NCBI GenBank assembly: GCA_002427745.1
Contig: DIYF01000003.1
Span: 7,174 to 71,173, forward strand
Source of the DNA: Roseivirga sp. UBA6061
GTDB taxonomy: Bacteria; Bacteroidota; Bacteroidia; Cytophagales; Cyclobacteriaceae
Length of the DNA: 64,000 nucleotides
Reading direction: 5' to 3'
The notes under the pieces were generated by a model. The model was not told the DNA's origin. It searched no databases and worked only from the letters and a program-made list of their open reading frames with translations. Position numbers and translations under genes: made by a program. This document shows positions 53,172 to 62,219 of this stretch, piece by piece (the first letter of the stretch is position 1; every line of letters begins with the position of its first letter).

Positions 53172-53201
53172 TCATGAAATGTGAAGTTTCACCTTTCATG
53201 A
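53172..53201. promoter_or_regulatory. 30-base near-perfect dyad upstream of MaoC gene
   Basis: TCATGAAA, one mismatch, then GTGA on the left pairs with TCAC, one mismatch, then TTTCATGA on the right, around a 4-base centre (53172-53201). There is no T-run. It lies 139 bases before the MaoC gene and 85 bases upstream of that gene's likely -33 element. Confidence 0.5.
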
Positions 53202-53286
53202 TATGGGCTATTCATAAGGTCAGCCAGCTGCTACCGTTCATGTAAAGTATTGAAAAAAGCCCTATTTGAGCGAATTGATTGACTTT

Positions 53287-53321
53287 TTGAGTAGAGAAGT
53301 AAGTGAATTGTTTTAACTTCG
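53287..53321 (+). promoter_or_regulatory. Likely promoter of MaoC gene
   Basis: TTG at 53287-53289, then 24 bases, then TAACTTCG at 53314-53321, one base off TAnnTTTG. The spacing is slightly long. The MaoC ATG is 19 bases after the -7 box. Confidence 0.45.
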
Positions 53322-53340
53322 CGATTCAATTAAACCTCTT

Positions 53341-53808
53341 ATGAGTAAACTAATTATCGGTAGCCACGAAGAATTCGCCCAGCATATTGGTAAGGAATTA
53401 GGCGTATCAGATTTTTTGAAGATCGAGCAGGACAGAATTAATGCTTTTGCTGAAGCTACTATCGACCATCAGTGGATTCATACAGATCCGGAAAGAGCCA
53501 AATCTGAAGGCGCTTTCGGCAATACTATTGCCCACGGTTATCTCACGCTCTCTCTGCTTCCTTTTCTCTGGGAGCAAATAGCTGATATCCGTAACATCAA
53601 AATGATGATCAATTACGGTATTGAAAAGCTCAAATTCAATCAGCCTGTAATTGTAGATCATGAAGTGCGCCTACGCGTAAAACTCACTTCTCTGGCTGAT
53701 TTAAGAGGAATTACCAAGTGTCAGCTGAATGTAAAACTGGAGATCAAAGACAACCCTAAACCCGCTTTTACGGGTGAACTGATCTTCTTGTATCACTTCA
53801 ACTCTTAG
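53341..53808 (+). CDS. MaoC family dehydratase (hot-dog fold)
   Basis: A 155-residue hot-dog protein. The hydratase motif is TIDHQWIHTDPERAKSEGAFGNTIAHGYLTLSLLP (residues ~41-76), holding the Asp/His catalytic pair of R-specific enoyl-CoA hydratases. A C-terminal strand region has LKFNQPVIVDHEVRLRV. It probably hydrates or dehydrates an acyl-CoA. Its 3' end overlaps the convergent DUF4442 gene by 11 bases; that neighbour is also a hot-dog protein, so the two may act on related thioesters. Confidence 0.9.
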   Translation: MSKLIIGSHEEFAQHIGKELGVSDFLKIEQDRINAFAEATIDHQWIHTDPERAKSEGAFGNTIAHGYLTLSLLPFLWEQIADIRNIKMMINYGIEKLKFNQPVIVDHEVRLRVKLTSLADLRGITKCQLNVKLEIKDNPKPAFTGELIFLYHFNS

Positions 53809-54259
53809 GTTCTTTTTTTCGCACATATACCGTCTTTTCCAGCTCACAGATGACTTCTCCCTCGGCATTCACAATGTTGAGCGGAAACACGAAATCCTGC
53901 TTTCCAAGTTCGGCTACCTGAGCGACAATATCATCTATTTGCTCTCTTTTGAGCTCATAGACACAACGTACGGTGCCCTTACCCGGCTTCTTAAAACGAA
54001 TGGTACTGGCTTTGTCCCAGACAATATAATCCCTGCCCAGTATCTGCATAAGCATCAACATATAAAAAGGGTCGCCCATAGAAGCCAGCGAGCCACCAAA
54101 ATGTGTCCCCACAAAGTTTCGGTTCCACCACCTTAGCTTCATTTCAAGTTCTACCCGCAGAAAGTCTTCACTGATCGATTTGAGCCTGATACCCGCCCCC
54201 AGATAGGGAGGATAATAACTGATAAGTTTTAGCTTTTGTCGGGCTGAAAGTTTGAACAT
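53798..54259 (-). CDS. DUF4442 hot-dog thioesterase-like protein
   Basis: A 153-residue protein of the DUF4442 group. It shows YYPPYLGAGIRLKSISEDFLRVELEMKLRWWNRNFVGTHFGGSLASMGDPFYMLML (residues ~15-70), where N-x-x-GTHFGGS is the family motif, and a central IVWDKASTIRFKKPG strand. The fold is that of acyl-CoA thioesterases; activity is not proven. It is convergent and overlapping with the MaoC gene, and divergent from the cyclophilin gene. Confidence 0.85.
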   Translation of the reverse strand: MFKLSARQKLKLISYYPPYLGAGIRLKSISEDFLRVELEMKLRWWNRNFVGTHFGGSLASMGDPFYMLMLMQILGRDYIVWDKASTIRFKKPGKGTVRCVYELKREQIDDIVAQVAELGKQDFVFPLNIVNAEGEVICELEKTVYVRKKEPKS

Positions 54260-54283
54260 GGAATAGTTAATTACTTACTTTTG
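54252..54283 (+). promoter_or_regulatory. Bacteroidota-type promoter of cyclophilin gene
   Basis: TTG at 54252-54254, then 21 bases, then TACTTTTG at 54276-54283, an exact TAnnTTTG. The ATG at 54309 follows after 25 bases. Its -33 element overlaps the start of the divergent DUF4442 gene. Confidence 0.75.
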
Positions 54284-54308
54284 AGCTTCAATCTAATTAA
54301 TAAGATCA

Positions 54309-54740
54309 ATGACAGCAGAAATACATACCGAGAAAGGTTTGATGAAAGTGGAGTTTTATGAAAAGGATGCTCCCAACACGGTAAAAAACTTTGTTGACCT
54401 TTCTAAAAAAGGATTCTACGATGGTCTGACCTTCCACCGCGTGATACCTGATTTTGTTATTCAGGGAGGCTGCCCTAACGGTATCGGCAATGGTGGACCT
54501 GGCTATAAAATCGATTGTGAGCTGGATGGTGACAATCAATATCACGACAGAGGTGTGCTCTCCATGGCACATGCCGGAAGAAACACAGGAGGATCTCAGT
54601 TCTTCATCTGTCATAGCCGTACCAACACTGCTCACCTCGACAGAAACCACACTTGCTTTGGTAAAGTGACAGAAGGAGTAGAAGTTGTGGACGATATCCG
54701 TCAGGGAGACAAAATCGAGAAAATTGTAATTGTGGATTAA
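54309..54740 (+). CDS. Cyclophilin-type peptidyl-prolyl isomerase
   Basis: A 143-residue short bacterial cyclophilin without signal peptide. Active-site segments are FHRVIPDFVIQGGCPNG (catalytic Arg, Phe and Gln) and SMAHAGRNTGGSQFFICHS, and a later HLDRNHTCFGKV holds the conserved His. It catalyses proline cis-trans isomerisation in the cytoplasm. It has its own promoter and a strong terminator, so it is monocistronic. Confidence 0.95.
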   Translation: MTAEIHTEKGLMKVEFYEKDAPNTVKNFVDLSKKGFYDGLTFHRVIPDFVIQGGCPNGIGNGGPGYKIDCELDGDNQYHDRGVLSMAHAGRNTGGSQFFICHSRTNTAHLDRNHTCFGKVTEGVEVVDDIRQGDKIEKIVIVD

Positions 54741-54765
54741 GACAGCTCATCTGTCCCCATACGAT

Positions 54766-54801
54766 AAAAAGCCGGGCCTCTGCTCCGGCTTTTTATTTTT
54801 T
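54766..54801 (+). terminator. Terminator after cyclophilin gene
   Basis: AAAAAGCCGG (54766-54775) pairs perfectly with CCGGCTTTTT (54785-54794), then a further T6 (54796-54801). The A-run on the left lets it also act for the arginase-family gene on the minus strand (stop at 54853). Confidence 0.92.
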
Positions 54802-54852
54802 CTGGCTCTCCGAAGATACCTCCAGGTTTTCAGCCAAAATCAGTTTTGTCTC

Positions 54853-55872
54853 TCACGAAGTAATATTCTTAATAAAATCCGTCACCAGGTAGCTCAGGGC
54901 CTTCCCCACTACCTCATCCTGCTGTGGTGACCCGGGGGCCGCTTCCGGCAAATGCAGATAAGCAGGTTTCAGGGATTTGGCACATTTCCTCACAAAGTGG
55001 CGCGCCTGTTCCAGTGAGAATCCACTGGGAGAAGTACTATTCGAAGGCATCATGCGTATGGCATCCATATCCAGCTCTATGCCACAGGGTACATGATCAT
55101 CAAAGACATACTCAATGGCAGCCATCAACTGCTTATCCAGGTAAGTAATGTCATCCATAAACTGGTACTTCACATTTCTGCTGCTGTCCATGGTAAGCAG
55201 CATGTTCTCCGGATTATAGGATTGATGCAGACCAAAAGCAAAGTACTTATGCAGATAACCTCTTTCCTTGGCATAAGAAAAACCATTACCACTATGCCTG
55301 CCTTCAAGTGCCCTGAAGTCCGCATGTGCATCAAAATTAATAGCGTGGATACCTCGCTTGCGGCCAAGCCCCAGTGCTGTGCCCATAAGCAGAGGGTAGG
55401 CATTATTGTGACCACCTCCGATAACGATGGGAATCAGGCCTGCAGAGACCACCGCTTCAATAACCGGAGCTACCAGGTCATCGAGTTCAGCACAGAGTAT
55501 ATGTAGCTTCTGGTAGTAATAGGCAGTTTTGGGGTCCAGCTCTTCTGCTCTCTTTTGCAGCTCAGCGGTGTCCACCTGCCCGAGTACCAATACCTGGTTA
55601 CCATCAAAAAACCGATTGGACTGAATGTTTAAAAAGCTCCTTAAAAACACACCCCAGGCAGCTTCTGCTCCGGTTTTCTCCATATTGGCCACCCCTCCTA
55701 TACTCTCGGGTATGCCCAGGACGGCAAAGCGCACTCCCCTCTCTCTGTAGCCCTTCAGTGCGTTTAATGTTTCGTTCTTTCTCAGTGTCTTCACACGCTC
55801 TCCAACCTTGGTTTCCCCCTTGCGCACCAGCACATGCTCTTTTAGGTGGATTTGATGAAAAAACTTAAGCAT
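54853..55872 (-). CDS. Arginase/formimidoylglutamase family enzyme
   Basis: A 339-residue ureohydrolase. The metal-binding motifs are GGGHNNAYPLLMG (near residue 151), NFDAHADFRALEGRHSGNG, and GIELDMDAI (near residue 263). Their order fits the arginase fold with a two-manganese centre. The N-terminal region, with VRFAVLGIPESIGGVANM, is like the formimidoylglutamase branch common in Bacteroidota. No other histidine or arginine catabolic gene lies near, so the substrate is open. It is a single gene, divergent from the NtrC-type regulator. Confidence 0.88.
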   Translation of the reverse strand: MLKFFHQIHLKEHVLVRKGETKVGERVKTLRKNETLNALKGYRERGVRFAVLGIPESIGGVANMEKTGAEAAWGVFLRSFLNIQSNRFFDGNQVLVLGQVDTAELQKRAEELDPKTAYYYQKLHILCAELDDLVAPVIEAVVSAGLIPIVIGGGHNNAYPLLMGTALGLGRKRGIHAINFDAHADFRALEGRHSGNGFSYAKERGYLHKYFAFGLHQSYNPENMLLTMDSSRNVKYQFMDDITYLDKQLMAAIEYVFDDHVPCGIELDMDAIRMMPSNSTSPSGFSLEQARHFVRKCAKSLKPAYLHLPEAAPGSPQQDEVVGKALSYLVTDFIKNITS

Positions 55873-55998
55873 TTGGGGTTTTTGATATTGGATTTCAAAA
55901 TAGACAAAAAGAGTTTACCATAATCAAAGAGCAACTTTTTTAAAGATTTAATAATTGATATATTCACCGCCACCACCTTAACCATAGAATACTACTGT

Positions 55999-57357
55999 AT
56001 GAGCTACATTCCGGATCCGGTTAAAATTTTCGTTGTCGAGGATGATCCTCTTTACATGAAATTGGTAAACTATGTAGCTGAACTCAACCCGGATCACGTA
56101 GTAAGAACATTCACTTCCGGCCGGGAGTGTCTGGAGCACCTTCACGAGAACCCTACTGTTGTAACGCTGGATTATTCCCTGCCTGATATGTCAGGGGAAG
56201 AAGTTCTCACAAAAATCAAAGCCTACAATCCTGAGATCAATGTGATCATTGTTTCTTCTCAGGAAAACATCAATACGGCTGTTCAATTGCTTAAGGTGGG
56301 CGCCTACGATTACATCACCAAAGATGATGAAACCCGCGAGCGGCTGCTCAACGCAATCAATAATGCCAAAAGGAACGTAAACCTGAAAAGGCAGATCAGT
56401 GAGTTGCGCGAAGAGATTGGCCAGAAGTACGACTTCCAAAAGAGTATAATCGGTGAGAGCGCTGCCATTCAAAAGGTGTTTAAACTGATGTCTAAAGCCA
56501 TCAAAACCAATATCACGGTTTCCATTACGGGAGAGACGGGTACCGGTAAGGAAGTGGTAGCCAAGGCAGTACACTATAACTCTCCGAAGAAGCAACGCCC
56601 CTTTGTGGCGGTCAACATCGCTGCTATCCCTGATAGCCTTATTGAAAGTGAGCTGTTTGGTCATGAAAAAGGTGCTTTTACAGGAGCTTTGGCCAGAAGA
56701 AAAGGAAAGTTTGAAGAAGCTGATGGCGGAACCATTTTCCTGGATGAGATTGGTGAGATGGACCTGAACCTGCAGGCCAAACTACTGCGTGTACTGCAGG
56801 AACGTGAACTGACACGTGTGGGGGGTAACGAAATTGTCAAGTTTGATGTGCGGGTGATTGTAGCCACCCACCGAAACCTGGCAGAAGAAGTAAAATCAGG
56901 CAACTTCCGCGAAGACCTTTTCTACAGGTTGCTGGGTATCCCGATTGAGCTACCGGCTCTGCGGGATCGTGATAAAGACATCCTGCTCATAGCCAAGTCT
57001 ATGCTCGGCACTTTTGCCAAGGAAAATAACCTGGGTAAGATCAGCCTTTCCAAAGAAGCGCAGACCAAACTTATGAGCTACTCCTTCCCGGGTAACGTAA
57101 GAGAGCTGAAATCAATCATAGAGCTGGCTGCCGTGATGTGCGAAGATAATGTGATCGATGTAGAGGACATTTCTTTTAACACGCTGCAAAAAGAGGGAGA
57201 GTTCCTTTTCCAGGAAATGACGCTCAAAGAATACACCTTTAAGATCATCCGCCACTTCCTTGAAAAGTATGACGATAACGTCATCAAAGTGGCCCAAAAA
57301 CTGGATATCGGTAAATCCAGCATTTACCGATATTTAAAAGAAATGGAAGAAGATTAA
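55999..57357 (+). CDS. Sigma-54-dependent NtrC-type response regulator
   Basis: A 452-residue regulator with all three NtrC parts. The receiver (~8-125) has phospho-acceptor Asp58 in VVTLDYSLPDMSG and the KD switch pair near residue 110. The AAA+ domain (~145-375) has Walker A GETGTGKE (from 178), the sigma-54 contact GAFTGA (from 225) and Walker B IFLDEIGEM. A Fis-type helix-turn-helix ends the protein (VAQKLDIGKSSIYRYLKEM). It activates sigma-54 promoters when phosphorylated. No histidine kinase is next to it; a small receiver gene overlaps its stop on the other strand. Confidence 0.95.
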   Translation: MSYIPDPVKIFVVEDDPLYMKLVNYVAELNPDHVVRTFTSGRECLEHLHENPTVVTLDYSLPDMSGEEVLTKIKAYNPEINVIIVSSQENINTAVQLLKVGAYDYITKDDETRERLLNAINNAKRNVNLKRQISELREEIGQKYDFQKSIIGESAAIQKVFKLMSKAIKTNITVSITGETGTGKEVVAKAVHYNSPKKQRPFVAVNIAAIPDSLIESELFGHEKGAFTGALARRKGKFEEADGGTIFLDEIGEMDLNLQAKLLRVLQERELTRVGGNEIVKFDVRVIVATHRNLAEEVKSGNFREDLFYRLLGIPIELPALRDRDKDILLIAKSMLGTFAKENNLGKISLSKEAQTKLMSYSFPGNVRELKSIIELAAVMCEDNVIDVEDISFNTLQKEGEFLFQEMTLKEYTFKIIRHFLEKYDDNVIKVAQKLDIGKSSIYRYLKEMEED

Positions 57358-57734
57358 TACCTGACCGAATTCATCAGCAATTCTTCCACCTTCCAGTATA
57401 GTGTTTTGGGCTGCAGTGGTTTATTCAGATAGTTGATATCCCTTAATCCTGAAAACTCTTCTGCCAGAGAAGACCTTTCTCTACTGGAAACCAGCAAATA
57501 GGGTATCGTACTGTACACTGGTTTTTCCTGCATATAGGCTACCATCTCAAGACCCGTCATTTGCGGCATTTCAATATCCGAAATGATCAGGTCCACCTTA
57601 TTTCCGTCATCCAGCCAATGGATGGCCTCTTTACCATTGGTTACCGAAGCAACCTGATAGTAGGCACCAAGTAAGTATTCCATCAATCTCCTGGCGCCCA
57701 GCTCGTCTTCTACAATAAGAATTCGCCTTTTCAT
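57354..57734 (-). CDS. Single-domain response regulator
   Basis: A 126-residue receiver domain. It begins RRILIVEDELGARRLMEYLL, has Asp53 in LIISDIEMPQMTG, the switch Ser in LLVSSRER, and the conserved Lys in YLNKPLQ. All key residues are present, unlike the receiver at 24494. ATG 57734 was chosen because the first strand starts there. Its stop overlaps the NtrC-type gene stop by three bases, convergent. It could relay phosphate to or from other regulators (CheY or Spo0F-like), with no kinase nearby. Confidence 0.9.
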   Translation of the reverse strand: MKRRILIVEDELGARRLMEYLLGAYYQVASVTNGKEAIHWLDDGNKVDLIISDIEMPQMTGLEMVAYMQEKPVYSTIPYLLVSSRERSSLAEEFSGLRDINYLNKPLQPKTLYWKVEELLMNSVRY

Positions 57735-57965
57735 AACTGCCCACCTATTGCCTAATCCATGCCAAGACAACAAAAAACCAGTGCCAGCAGCCAGAAAACG
57801 GTTGCAAACAACATTTTTTCATATCTATAGTGCAAAACACTCTCTTTTCATTCCCAAAGCAAGACGTTATGTCCCACTCCTGGACAGCCAAAGCCTCATC
57901 TTACCTCTTATAAGAATTTGAAAATGCCCTATCTTCGATTTCTTTATTTTCGAAAAATGATAAAC

Positions 57966-60359
57966 ATGAAGCGATTACTGTGTCTGACGGCCTTATCCAT
58001 ACTGACTCTTCCCCTACTTCACGCTCAGCAGAAACTCCCCCTTTCTGACCTTACCGTGGAGCAAATCATGAGAGAGCCTGCTTCCTGGATAGGAACGGCA
58101 CCCAATAATATCTCCTGGTCCCGTGATGGACAGACCATTTTCTTTACCTGGAACCCGGATGGAGATCGCTTTTCCTCGGTACATAAAATCAGCATCGAAG
58201 GAGGTACCGCCACAGCCGATGACGATCGCTACGAAGGCTATCCTGAAAACCCGGTTTACAGCAAAGACCGGAACACCATGCTCTTCGAGAGAAAGGGAGA
58301 CATCTATCTGATGGATGCCAAAACCAAAAAAGAAACAAGAATTACAGCCATTCAGGGAAGGGAAACCAATCCTGCCTTTCATACTGATGAAGCCATCATC
58401 ACTTTCATGCGTGAGAACAACCTCTTCTCTATTGATACAAGAACGGGCCTTATTTCACAGCTAACCAATATCACGATTGAAGAAGAGGAGGAAAAGCCTT
58501 CAAGCGGAAGTCGCACCATTCAGGGTAATCGCGAGCAGGACCGGTGGTTGAGAAACGACCAGGTAGTAACCTCGGAAATTCTGAGAGACCGCAGAAGCCG
58601 ACCCAGAGGTCGCTCAGCTCAGGCCCGCAGGTTTATGAGCAATATGGAGGATAAAATGGAGGAGATAGAATTGCCCAACGTGAGCAATCTGCAGCTCTCG
58701 GCAGACGGCAACTATGTGAGCTTCAGCATCTTCAGGCGACCGGAGAATCCGTCAAAAAGAACGGTTGTCCCCAACTATGTCAGCTCTACCGGCTATACGA
58801 CCGAGATAAATGCACGACCCAAAGTTGGTGGCGAGCGCTCATACAGTGAGATAGGCATCTACAATATTAAGGCCGACAGCTTCTACATTGTGGATACAGA
58901 ACAACTGCCGGGTATCACGGATTTGCCTGACTACGTGAAGGAGTATCAGGACCGCAGCTTTGAGAAAAAACCACGGGTGGTATCTGCTACAGGGGCTTTC
59001 TGGTCTCCTACAGAAAACTATGTCGTACTGCACTTTGGCTCTGTGGACAATAAGGACCGCTGGATTATGCGTCTTTTACCTGAGTCGGGTGACCTGATCA
59101 CCATAGACAGACAAAGAGATGAGGCCTGGATAGCAGGCCCGGGTATCGGACAGGAGTACTTTTCAGGTACGCTCGGTTTCATGCCTGATGGCAAAACCAT
59201 CTACTACCAGTCAGAAAAAACGGGCTATTCTCACCTCTATACACATAACCTGAGCAACGGTGCTACCAAACAGCTCACCAAAGGAAAGTATGAAGTTTAC
59301 AACCCTACCCTATCAAAAGATGGTAAAAAATGGTACTTCACGGCCAATGAAAAAGCTCCGGGCATCAGGCACTTCTACTCTATGCCGGCCAAAGGTGGCA
59401 AGGTAACACAGCTTACCTCAATGGATGGTAATAACGAAGTGACACTGTCGCCTGATGAGAAAAGCCTGGCCATTCGCTATTCCTATTCCAATAAACCCTG
59501 GGAACTCTATGTACAGCCAAACAAGGCCGGAGCAGAAGCAAAGCAGCTAACCAACAGTACCCGCACGGAGTTTGAACGCTACGACTGGTATGAACCGGAA
59601 CTGGTTACTTTCAAGGCTGAGGACGGAGCAGATGTACCTGCCCGAATTTATAAGCCGGAAAAGCCCAATGGCGCTGCGGTAATCTTTGTTCACGGTGCCG
59701 GCTACCTTCAAAATGCACACTCCTGGTGGAGCAGCTACTTTCGTGAGTACATGTTCAATAACATACTGATGTCTAAAGGCTACACAGTGCTGGACATCGA
59801 CTATCGCGCGAGTGCCGGTTATGGTCGCGACTGGAGAACAGGCATTTACCGGCATATGGGAGGCAAAGACCTGTCAGACAATATTGACGGAGCCAAATAC
59901 CTGGTAGAAAGCCATAATATTGACCCGAAACGTATAGGAATGTACGGTGGATCCTATGGCGGATTTATCACGCTCTTTGCTATGTTTAAGCATCCTGATG
60001 TCATAGCAGCAGGTGCTGCCCTGAGATCTGTAACTGATTGGGCACATTACAATCACGGTTACACATCCAACATTCTGAACACCCCGGTAGAAGACCCGAA
60101 GGCCTTTAAGCAAAGCTCTCCCATTTACTTTGCTGAAGGACTGCAGGGTGATCTGCTCATTGCCCATGGAATGATTGACGACAATGTGCATTTTCAGGAT
60201 GTGGTAAGACTGGCGCAGCGACTGATCGAACTGGGCAAAGACAACTGGGAAATGGCCGTGTATCCTATGGAACGTCACGGTTTTACAACTCCTTCCAGCT
60301 GGACGGATGAGTATAAACGAATTCTGAAATTATTTGAAAATACCATAGGGAAGCAATAA
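57966..60359 (+). CDS. Exported S9 family peptidase (DPP4/prolyl oligopeptidase type)
   Basis: A 797-residue serine peptidase. The signal peptide (LLCLTALSILTLPLLHAQQ) is followed by a long beta-propeller (~35-530) with PD40-like repeats (VYSKDRNTMLFERKGDIYL, NPTLSKDGKKWYFT). The catalytic alpha/beta domain (~545-797) has Ser663 in YGGSYGGF, the Asp in HGMIDDNVHFQD, and the terminal His in PMERHGF. It removes dipeptides or cuts oligopeptides outside the cytoplasm. ATG 57966 was chosen because the signal starts there. The ggt gene follows 33 bases later. Confidence 0.93.
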   Translation: MKRLLCLTALSILTLPLLHAQQKLPLSDLTVEQIMREPASWIGTAPNNISWSRDGQTIFFTWNPDGDRFSSVHKISIEGGTATADDDRYEGYPENPVYSKDRNTMLFERKGDIYLMDAKTKKETRITAIQGRETNPAFHTDEAIITFMRENNLFSIDTRTGLISQLTNITIEEEEEKPSSGSRTIQGNREQDRWLRNDQVVTSEILRDRRSRPRGRSAQARRFMSNMEDKMEEIELPNVSNLQLSADGNYVSFSIFRRPENPSKRTVVPNYVSSTGYTTEINARPKVGGERSYSEIGIYNIKADSFYIVDTEQLPGITDLPDYVKEYQDRSFEKKPRVVSATGAFWSPTENYVVLHFGSVDNKDRWIMRLLPESGDLITIDRQRDEAWIAGPGIGQEYFSGTLGFMPDGKTIYYQSEKTGYSHLYTHNLSNGATKQLTKGKYEVYNPTLSKDGKKWYFTANEKAPGIRHFYSMPAKGGKVTQLTSMDGNNEVTLSPDEKSLAIRYSYSNKPWELYVQPNKAGAEAKQLTNSTRTEFERYDWYEPELVTFKAEDGADVPARIYKPEKPNGAAVIFVHGAGYLQNAHSWWSSYFREYMFNNILMSKGYTVLDIDYRASAGYGRDWRTGIYRHMGGKDLSDNIDGAKYLVESHNIDPKRIGMYGGSYGGFITLFAMFKHPDVIAAGAALRSVTDWAHYNHGYTSNILNTPVEDPKAFKQSSPIYFAEGLQGDLLIAHGMIDDNVHFQDVVRLAQRLIELGKDNWEMAVYPMERHGFTTPSSWTDEYKRILKLFENTIGKQ

Positions 60360-60392
60360 GCTGCTTGCCTCATCAACCTTAAACAACTGAAA

Positions 60393-62099
60393 ATGAAAAG
60401 ATTAATCAGTGCCTTACTCGTGCTGGGCCTCATAGCCTGCCAAAGCACACCCCCGGAACAAGCACGCACCATAGAAAGAGGCCTTATTGCTGAAAAGGCC
60501 ATGGTGGTCTCTGCTCATCCCCTCGCCTCAGATGTTGGAAAAGAGATTCTGCAAAAAGGAGGCAACGCTGTGGATGCTGCGATTGCCGTGCAGTTAGCAC
60601 TGGCTGTGGTATATCCGGGAGCTGGTAATATTGGTGGTGGTGGCTTTATGGTAGCCCGCATGGCAGATGGCGAAGTGGCTACGCTGGACTACCGGGAAAA
60701 AGCGCCTCTCAATGGCCACAGAGATATGTACCTCGGAGAGGATGGTAATGTCATCAAAGGCCTTAGCACCAGAGGACATCTGGCTGCGGGAGTTCCCGGT
60801 TCTGTAGCGGGTTTTGAAGCGGCCCATAAGAAATTTGGTAAACTCTCCTGGGCAGAGCTGGTACAGCCGGCCATTGACATTGCTGCCAACGGCTGGGAGC
60901 TCACCGAAAAAGAAGCAGGTAAGCTTAATGGTAACCGTGCTAATTTCATCAAGTACAACACAGTGGCTCCGGACTTCTTTCTGGCTGCTGAAGGTACGAA
61001 ATGGCAAAAAGGAGACATCGTAAAAAACCCTGATCAGGCTAAAACGCTGGAGCGTATCAGAGACAACGGCCGGGATGGTTTCTATAAAGGCGAGACAGCC
61101 AGACTGATTGTGGAAGAAATGAAGCGCGGAGGTGGTTTGATTTCACTGAAAGACCTGGAGCAATACGAAGCACAATGGAGAGAGCCTGTGCAAACAAGCT
61201 ACAGAGGTTATGAAATTACGTCTATGCCTCCCCCATCCAGCGGAGGTATTGCTCTGGCACAACTGCTGCAATCCGTAGAGCCATATGACCTCAACAGCTG
61301 GGGATTTCATAGCAAAGAAGCGGTTCACCTCATAGTGGAAGCTGAACGCAGAGCCTATGCAGACAGGGCTGCTCATCTGGGCGACCCTGATTTCTATAAT
61401 GTACCCAGAGCTGGTTTGCTGAAGAAAAGCTATCAGGCAGACAGAATGAAAGATTTCAATCCCGATAAATCGAGCCGAAGTGCCGATGTAAGTGCAGGAG
61501 CTCCGGCTCCGAAAGAAAGCGAAGAGACAACACACCTTTCTGTTGTAGATGGTGATGGCAATGCTGTTTCAGTGACTACTACCCTGAATGGTGGTATGGG
61601 CTCAAAAGTGTTTGTAGGCAAAGCAGGTTTTCTGCTCAACAACGAAATGGATGACTTTAGTGTAAAACCCGGAGAGCCCAACATGTACGGCCTGGTAGGC
61701 GGAGAAGCCAATTCTATTCAGCCCGGCAAGCGAATGCTCAGCTCTATGACTCCCTCCATTGTGGCTAAAGACGGAAAACTGTTTATGGTAGTGGGTACTC
61801 CCGGTGGCTCTACTATTATTACTTCTGTTTTCCAGACAATTATCAATGTGATAGATTTTGAGATGGGCATGCAGGAAGCCGTGGCTGCTCCAAGGTTTCA
61901 CCATCAGTGGCTGCCTGATGTAGTGGCTTTCGAAAAAGCAGGTGCTGACAGCACATTACTCGCCAACCTCGGAGCTATGGGACACGAATTTGTCAGCAGA
62001 GGTGGCATTGGACGTGTCGATGCCATTCTTGTATTGCCTGATGGCAGACTGGAAGGTGGTGCTGACCCCAGGGGTGACGATGCAGCCAGAGGCTTCTAA
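60393..62099 (+). CDS. ggt: Gamma-glutamyltransferase (lipoprotein)
   Basis: A 568-residue enzyme of normal length. The N-terminal signal ends in LGLIAC, a lipobox, so it should be lipid-anchored in the envelope. The large-subunit part has [24 protein letters not shown]-like residues ~85-95, and DYREKAP. Autocleavage creates the nucleophile Thr379 in [19 protein letters not shown]. The small subunit has GMGSKVF and MDDFSVKP, with LSSMTPSIV. It hydrolyses or transfers the gamma-glutamyl group of glutathione. It is probably co-transcribed with the S9 peptidase; a strong terminator follows. Confidence 0.95.
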   Translation: MKRLISALLVLGLIACQSTPPEQARTIERGLIAEKAMVVSAHPLASDVGKEILQKGGNAVDAAIAVQLALAVVYPGAGNIGGGGFMVARMADGEVATLDYREKAPLNGHRDMYLGEDGNVIKGLSTRGHLAAGVPGSVAGFEAAHKKFGKLSWAELVQPAIDIAANGWELTEKEAGKLNGNRANFIKYNTVAPDFFLAAEGTKWQKGDIVKNPDQAKTLERIRDNGRDGFYKGETARLIVEEMKRGGGLISLKDLEQYEAQWREPVQTSYRGYEITSMPPPSSGGIALAQLLQSVEPYDLNSWGFHSKEAVHLIVEAERRAYADRAAHLGDPDFYNVPRAGLLKKSYQADRMKDFNPDKSSRSADVSAGAPAPKESEETTHLSVVDGDGNAVSVTTTLNGGMGSKVFVGKAGFLLNNEMDDFSVKPGEPNMYGLVGGEANSIQPGKRMLSSMTPSIVAKDGKLFMVVGTPGGSTIITSVFQTIINVIDFEMGMQEAVAAPRFHHQWLPDVVAFEKAGADSTLLANLGAMGHEFVSRGGIGRVDAILVLPDGRLEGGADPRGDDAARGF

Positions 62100-62123
62100 C
62101 TCCTTTTGACAGCATCCAACCAT

Positions 62124-62157
62124 AAAAGGCTTCATTCAGAATTGAGTGAAGCCTTTT
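62124..62157 (+). terminator. Terminator after ggt
   Basis: AAAAGGCTTCA (62124-62134) pairs perfectly with TGAAGCCTTTT (62147-62157), with three further inner pairs after a mismatch. It ends the S9-ggt transcript. Confidence 0.88.
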
Positions 62158-62219
62158 ATCATTTTAAAGACCGTCTGTCATAGACCTTAACTAAATTGAG
62201 CTATCTAAAACCACAGGTC

